From assembly GCF_002088935.1 (NCBI RefSeq), contig NZ_NCSS01000006.1, positions 1,272,407 through 1,336,406 of the forward strand: a DNA stretch of 64,000 bases. The letters are read 5' to 3'. This document shows positions 60,017 to 64,000 of this stretch, in pieces. The position numbers and the translations under genes are program-made. Origin of the DNA: Henriciella litoralis. Lineage in GTDB: Bacteria > Pseudomonadota > Alphaproteobacteria > Caulobacterales > Hyphomonadaceae. Each line of letters opens with the position of its first letter. Within the stretch, counting starts at the first letter, position 1. Under the pieces are notes generated by a model. That model was not told where the DNA came from. It searched no databases and worked only from the letters and a program-made list of their open reading frames with translations.

Positions 60017-61007
60017 CTTCGCATCTTTTTCCAAGAGCGGACGCAAGAGCGCCTCGGCCGCCATACTTGCCAGCACCATGCTTGCAACGGCTTGTGTCTC
60101 GCCAATCGCTGGTCCGGACGGCAACTATGCCAAGCCAATTGGCAATGCGCCTGTGACCGCAAACCCGACGCCTTACTCTGAAGGCTTGGTCTGTATGGGT
60201 CACTATGCCCGTCAGACCGGATATGCCGCACCCCGAATCGCGGTTGGCCGTATCCTCGACTATACGGGCAAGGCTGACTTTGAGGGCGGTCGCCGCGTCA
60301 CGCAGGGCGCGTCCCTGATGGCCATCTCCGCTTTTGCAAAAGCTGGCGCCCGTCTCGTCGAGCGATTCGATACGTCGGTTTCCGAGCTTGAGCTGAAATA
60401 CGCCAACAACAAGCTCATCGGCGACGATATTCCTGATGATTTCCGCAAGATCACAGCCGGCTCCATCCCTGGCTCCGACTATTATCTTGTCGGCGGCATC
60501 ACAGAGCTGAACTACAATATCCGCTCGGTCGGCGCTGAAGCCTTTGCCGGTGACCTCGATCCGACAGATACAAAAGGCTCCATCGGCGCAAAACTCTACG
60601 TCATCAATGTGGGCCTCGATCTTCGTCTCGTTGAGACCGAAAGCCTCGAAGTTGTCGATGTGATCTCTTATCAGAAGCAGATCATCGGCCGGGAAGTTTC
60701 CGTAGGCGTCTTCGATTTTGCCAATGGCAACGTGTTCGACGTTGGTATCGGTGGCCGCGCCCAAGAACCTATCCAGCTGGCGATTCGCTCAGTTCTGGAG
60801 CGGGCCGTTCTTGAAATGATGGCAAATCTTTATGCCGCGCCATCCGCAGATGTCTGCTCGCTGACTGCCGGCGCCATCTCGACCAATGGAATCACGGGCG
60901 ACTTCGTCCCGGCCGGTGCGCCGCTGGAAGAATATAATGGACCGTCGCGTCAACAGGCCTCCGCCTGGCATGACCGCCGCGATCCAGCCCTGCGTGGTCG
61001 CAACTAA
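60009..61007 (+). CDS. hfaB: Holdfast anchor secretion lipoprotein HfaB (CsgG-like)
   Basis: 332 aa from ATG 60009. Lipobox LATACVS, then a CsgG-type domain (RIAVGRILDYTGKADFEGG; YYLVGGITELNYNIRS; GLDLRLVETESLEVVDV; REVSVGVFDF). HfaB forms an outer-membrane pore thought to export HfaA and HfaD, as CsgG does for curli. The upstream frame opening at 59967 lies within hfaA and is not used. Confidence 0.9.
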   Translation: MINFASFSKSGRKSASAAILASTMLATACVSPIAGPDGNYAKPIGNAPVTANPTPYSEGLVCMGHYARQTGYAAPRIAVGRILDYTGKADFEGGRRVTQGASLMAISAFAKAGARLVERFDTSVSELELKYANNKLIGDDIPDDFRKITAGSIPGSDYYLVGGITELNYNIRSVGAEAFAGDLDPTDTKGSIGAKLYVINVGLDLRLVETESLEVVDVISYQKQIIGREVSVGVFDFANGNVFDVGIGGRAQEPIQLAIRSVLERAVLEMMANLYAAPSADVCSLTAGAISTNGITGDFVPAGAPLEEYNGPSRQQASAWHDRRDPALRGRN

Positions 61008-61051
61008 AAGCGGCCCGCAACGTCCCCTCTCACACGCCAAGGAGGCTTGAG

Positions 61052-62293
61052 ATGACCCGTCCCGGTTTAAAACTCGCCAGCCTGACTGCCCTTACCCTCG
61101 CTCTGTCGGCAAATATTGCCCAGGCGCAGGAGCAAAACCCGAACTCGGGAACGATTGACCAGGTTCAGCTGGGCGATGTGTGGTCGAATATCGACGTATA
61201 CGTCCCGGAACACACCCCTGACGTGGTGGCCACGTCGACAGCGTCAGGCAACCTCGCCGCCGCTGTGCGGAATGCCGGAGATGTCGATAGCGATATTACA
61301 CAGCAGTTCGATGCCGATTCGGTCGCGACAAGCAGCCTCGGCGGTTATTCAGCCGGTACAGCCATCCAAACGACCACAGCTTACGGCAATGCGGCTTCGA
61401 GCGGCACGTCCTACGGCTATAACAGCTATTACGCGCAGCAGTCGGCGTCCGGAAACGTCACCGCCTACTCGCGCACCGATCTTGAGCAAGCGAATCAGAT
61501 CGCCAGCGCGACCACAGCCATGGCGAACGTGTCATCGACCGAAAATAATTTCGGCGAAAGCATTTCGGACCAGACGCAATATAGCTCAGCCAATGTCTAC
61601 GCAGAGACAGATGCAGACATGTGCTGTGATGGCACATCTGCAACTTTCGCAACCACGGCCGGCGCAAATGCGACGTCTGCAACCGGTTATACCAACACCA
61701 GCTACAATCGCGCGCTTCAGAAAACTGAAGCTGGCAGCTCGGTCACAGGCGTTACCGACGTCTATATGGGCTACGGCACCAATGTGACTGCGGCCACCAA
61801 CAGCTTTGGTAACTCTGCCACGGTCCATAATGAGTGGGGCTACGCCGCTCTTGGCCTCAGCGGTGCTGAGACCCAGCAAGAGAATAATGCGGACGTTGAC
61901 GCGCAGACTTACGTAACGCTCGACCATTGGGATGGATATGCAAACGCATCCGCCTATGGCGTTGGTAACTCTGCACTCCTGTCCAATGTCGGCTCTGACA
62001 CCGCTATGTATGCAGATCAGAACAATACTGGCACGGTCACCAGCCAGGCGAGCTTCACCGGCGAATCATGGACGGGCGGCGCTGGCATCATGAGCTCGAC
62101 CGCAATCGGCAACGCCGCGACGGCGACCGTCTGCAATTATTGCAGCGATGCTGCAGTTGGCGGACGAATCAATCAGACCAATTCCGGCTCAGTCTATGCG
62201 CAAGGTTCAACGAGCACCACTTATGGTGGCTCTGTCTACGGCTCTGCCAGCGCTGTAGGTAACTCAGCCACAATCCAGTCATTCGGCGACTAG
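61052..62293 (+). CDS. hfaD: Holdfast anchor protein HfaD
   Basis: 413 aa. Signal peptide (LTALTLALSANIAQAQE) and a low-complexity body rich in Ala, Ser, Thr, Asn and Tyr with repeated phrases such as SATTAMANVSSTENNFG, AVGNSA/GVGNSA and QxNxxxVxAQ, a beta-solenoid or amyloid-like pattern typical of HfaD. Together with HfaA it anchors the holdfast. A strong terminator follows. Preceded by AAGGAGGCTTGAG. The few Cys occur in pairs (DMCCDG; VCNYCSD). Confidence 0.85.
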   Translation: MTRPGLKLASLTALTLALSANIAQAQEQNPNSGTIDQVQLGDVWSNIDVYVPEHTPDVVATSTASGNLAAAVRNAGDVDSDITQQFDADSVATSSLGGYSAGTAIQTTTAYGNAASSGTSYGYNSYYAQQSASGNVTAYSRTDLEQANQIASATTAMANVSSTENNFGESISDQTQYSSANVYAETDADMCCDGTSATFATTAGANATSATGYTNTSYNRALQKTEAGSSVTGVTDVYMGYGTNVTAATNSFGNSATVHNEWGYAALGLSGAETQQENNADVDAQTYVTLDHWDGYANASAYGVGNSALLSNVGSDTAMYADQNNTGTVTSQASFTGESWTGGAGIMSSTAIGNAATATVCNYCSDAAVGGRINQTNSGSVYAQGSTSTTYGGSVYGSASAVGNSATIQSFGD

Positions 62294-62325
62294 GGACAGT
62301 CCCGACTGAGGATCTGCCGATCCAG

Positions 62326-62360
62326 ATCCCTCTGCTGCCCTTGGGCAGCAGAGGGATTTT
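62326..62360 (+). terminator. Rho-independent terminator of the hfa operon
   Basis: ATCCCTCTGCTGCCC-tt-GGGCAGCAGAGGGAT is a perfect 15-bp stem followed by TTT. It lies 32 bp after the hfaD stop and may also serve the convergent lipoprotein gene. Confidence 0.93.
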
Positions 62361-62421
62361 GATATTGGACCGGCATTTCGCTCACCGTTCAGTAAGCCCT
62401 TCGAATTGAGCGGCTACAGAA

Positions 62422-62751
62422 TCACTCCGATTCAGTGCCTTCTACGACTTCAGTTTCGACAAACTCACAGTCTTTTTCGACAGCGACCTCTCGCGCAGCT
62501 TTGGCATAGCTGCGGGCATAAGGAATATTCATCGGATTCATCATCGAGCGCTGCGCACCGGCGATTTCTTTTTCGAGTTCATCGCAGCTCTGACGTGAAA
62601 AACGAGCCTTGTTGCCCCCTTTGGCCAACGCGCCGCTAGCCGCAGACCCTGCAATCGCAGAGCCCGCAGCTCCAGCTACCGTCCCGCACCCAGCCAAAGT
62701 TGCAAACAGGCCGCATGATGCGGCAGCCACTAAAAGCGGTTTGATGTTCAT
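62422..62751 (-). CDS. Small glycine-zipper-like lipoprotein
   Basis: 109 aa. Lipobox LAGC in LFATLAGCGTVAG, then a Gly/Ala stretch (GAAGSAIAGSAASGALAKGG) like a short glycine zipper, then a charged helical end with two Cys (SCDELEKEI; EKDCEFVE). Convergent with hfaD. No specific family recognised. Confidence 0.72.
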   Translation of the reverse strand: MNIKPLLVAAASCGLFATLAGCGTVAGAAGSAIAGSAASGALAKGGNKARFSRQSCDELEKEIAGAQRSMMNPMNIPYARSYAKAAREVAVEKDCEFVETEVVEGTESE

Positions 62752-62911
62752 GATAAACGTCCCTCAGATAATTGGTTGATACTTCAACCTGCTATCTTCC
62801 TGACATCTGGAGCCGTCCATCACCCTCAAGGGTCAGGCACCCTGTTTTCGACGCCATGGCCGCCGGAAAATTAGATTCGCCGAACCTGCAGAACCGTCTA
62901 GTTTGACGACA

Positions 62912-63295
62912 ATGCTGACACGACTTTTTCTCGCACTTATTGCCGTCCTTTATTTCGCCTTCGGCACCTGGTCCCTTTTTGACCCGATCGGGATGACGTC
63001 GAGACTTGATGTCGATGTCAGCGGCCCGAACGGTATTTTTGAAATGCGCGGTGTCTTTGGAGGCGTCAGTCTGGGCGCTGCTTTGCTTGCGGCCGCAGGT
63101 GCAGTGATGCCAGCGCGATATGAACGCCCTGCCCTGTTGTTCCTGGTGGCGTATATGGGTGGCTACACACTGTCCCGCATTGTGTCATTTTTTCTAGGCG
63201 ACGGGCCGACCTTCAGCGGCTGGTTTTTTGCCGGATTCGAAGTTCTGGCATTCATTCTTGCCGTAACTGCGCTGATAACCCGCCGCGAACCCTGA
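62912..63295 (+). CDS. DUF4345 family membrane protein
   Basis: 127 aa, four membrane helices. FGTWSLFDPIGM, FEMRGVFGGVSLGAALL and YMGGYTLSRIVSFFLGDGP fit DUF4345. Function unknown. The frame also opens at TTG 62903, but ATG 62912 gives a normal N-terminus directly before the first helix. Confidence 0.85.
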   Translation: MLTRLFLALIAVLYFAFGTWSLFDPIGMTSRLDVDVSGPNGIFEMRGVFGGVSLGAALLAAAGAVMPARYERPALLFLVAYMGGYTLSRIVSFFLGDGPTFSGWFFAGFEVLAFILAVTALITRREP

Positions 63296-63301
63296 CAAAA
63301 A

Positions 63302-63333
63302 AAGCCCCATCGCAAGCGACGGGGCTTCTCTTA
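63302..63333. terminator. Bidirectional terminator between DUF4345 and the TonB receptor gene
   Basis: AAGCCCCATCGC-aag-CGACGGGGCTT forms a stem with one imperfect pair, with A-rich sequence before it and TCTCTTATT after, so it can end transcripts from both sides. Confidence 0.8.
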
Positions 63334-63355
63334 TTCTGACATGAGTGGATCGCGG

Positions 63356-64000
63356 CTAGAAGTTGACCTTCAACTCAGCGCCATACATGCGCGGCGTGCC
63401 GGGATAGACAGCGTTCGTACCCGTTTGCTCCGGAACGCCGAAGGCCGCAAAGTTGTAGTATTCGTCGGTCAAATTCTCACCAAAGATCGAGAACTCCCAA
63501 GTGCCATCAGCTGACTGAATGCCCGCACGTGCCCCAACCAGGACGTACGCGTCATTGTCAGTAAGCCCCTGCGACGTCACCGACAGCGCCGTCTCGGAAT
63601 TATAGCGAGCATTCAGGTGCACAAGACCGCGCAGCGAATCGCTAATATCGAACAGATAAGTGCCCGAACCGGTCACGACATGTTCTGGAACATTGACCAG
63701 CTGAACGCCGCCAGGTGCCAACAATTGAAGCGTGCCCGTGCCTGACGGCACGAGGATGTCATTCTTGCGCTCCGCAATCGTGTAGGCATAGCCGCCCTGG
63801 ATCGTCAGACCATCCATTGGAGCCAAAGATGTGTCGAGTTCCAGACCATAGCTCTCAACATCGGAGTTGAACGTCCGGAAGTTGGTTCCGGTGAACAAAT
63901 TCTCCTGAAAGTCGGCGACTTCCTGATAGAAGATTGCGCCGTTCAGCGTGGCATTGAGGTTTGGATAGCTGGTTTTCCAACCAATCTCGTAGGCATCAAC
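63356..64000 (-). CDS. TonB-dependent receptor, C-terminal part (cut by window end)
   Basis: The last 214 codons are visible; the gene continues beyond 64000. They contain beta-barrel strands with alternating aromatic residues (YGLELDTSLAPMDGLTIQGGYAY; DAYVLVGARAGI; EFSIFGENLTDEYYNF) and end in GAELKVNF with a terminal Phe, the outer-membrane insertion signal. The substrate cannot be told without plug domain and start. Confidence 0.93.
   Translation of the reverse strand, partial: VDAYEIGWKTSYPNLNATLNGAIFYQEVADFQENLFTGTNFRTFNSDVESYGLELDTSLAPMDGLTIQGGYAYTIAERKNDILVPSGTGTLQLLAPGGVQLVNVPEHVVTGSGTYLFDISDSLRGLVHLNARYNSETALSVTSQGLTDNDAYVLVGARAGIQSADGTWEFSIFGENLTDEYYNFAAFGVPEQTGTNAVYPGTPRMYGAELKVNF

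Overview
The window is GC-rich alphaproteobacterial DNA. The most likely source is a stalked, holdfast-forming member of the Hyphomonadaceae/Caulobacterales. The reasons are an rRNA operon in the alphaproteobacterial order 16S-tRNA-Ile-tRNA-Ala-23S-5S-tRNA-fMet, a holdfast-anchor operon (hfaA-hfaB-hfaD) beside it, and a TonB-dependent receptor at the right edge. Genus assignment is inference only.

Layout. (1) 1-22.8 kb is a metal-resistance island. It holds a DUF305 membrane protein, an MBL/rhodanese protein, a CsoR repressor with a clear operator, a Cu/Ag-type RND tripartite pump (cusC-cusB-cusA) with two CusF-like chaperones, a YnfA protein, a mercury operon (merR divergent from merT-merP-merA, with fossils of merF and a flavoprotein between merP and merA), a divalent-metal RND pump (czcC-czcB-czcA) under a CadR/ZntR-like MerR regulator, a decayed CDF transporter, a truncated methyltransferase-like gene and an intact small CDF transporter. 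(2) 23-52.4 kb is an integrative conjugative element: tandem DUF6499/DUF2285 proteins, ArdA, a ParB-like protein, DUF736, an AlpA-like protein, a TraF-type signal peptidase, a DUF3363 relaxase, TraG, an RHH protein, trbBCDEJLFGI, DUF2274, a second DUF736 protein and a large serine recombinase whose reading frame ends inside the initiator tRNA gene. The metal island may be cargo of the same element, because no left end is visible. (3) 52.4-58.8 kb is the rRNA operon on the minus strand, preceded by five copies of a 159-bp repeat that each carry a consensus-like promoter. (4) 58.9-64 kb is chromosomal: a CBS protein, hfaABD, a lipoprotein, DUF4345 and a TonB receptor.

The most exciting part is an AT-richer insert (32.4-36.7 kb) between the relaxase and traG. 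It encodes a class III cyclase with two cyclase-homology regions, a cyclic-nucleotide-binding membrane effector and a WYL regulator, which together look like a Pycsar (pyrimidine cyclase) anti-phage system. Translationally coupled to the cyclase is a cysteine-rich protein carrying an E2 (ubiquitin-conjugating)-like HxN...CL motif. An E2-like partner is known from CBASS; as far as I recall it is not a standard Pycsar component. A second cargo insertion (MBL-fold hydrolase plus a truncated partner) lies between the RHH gene and trbB.
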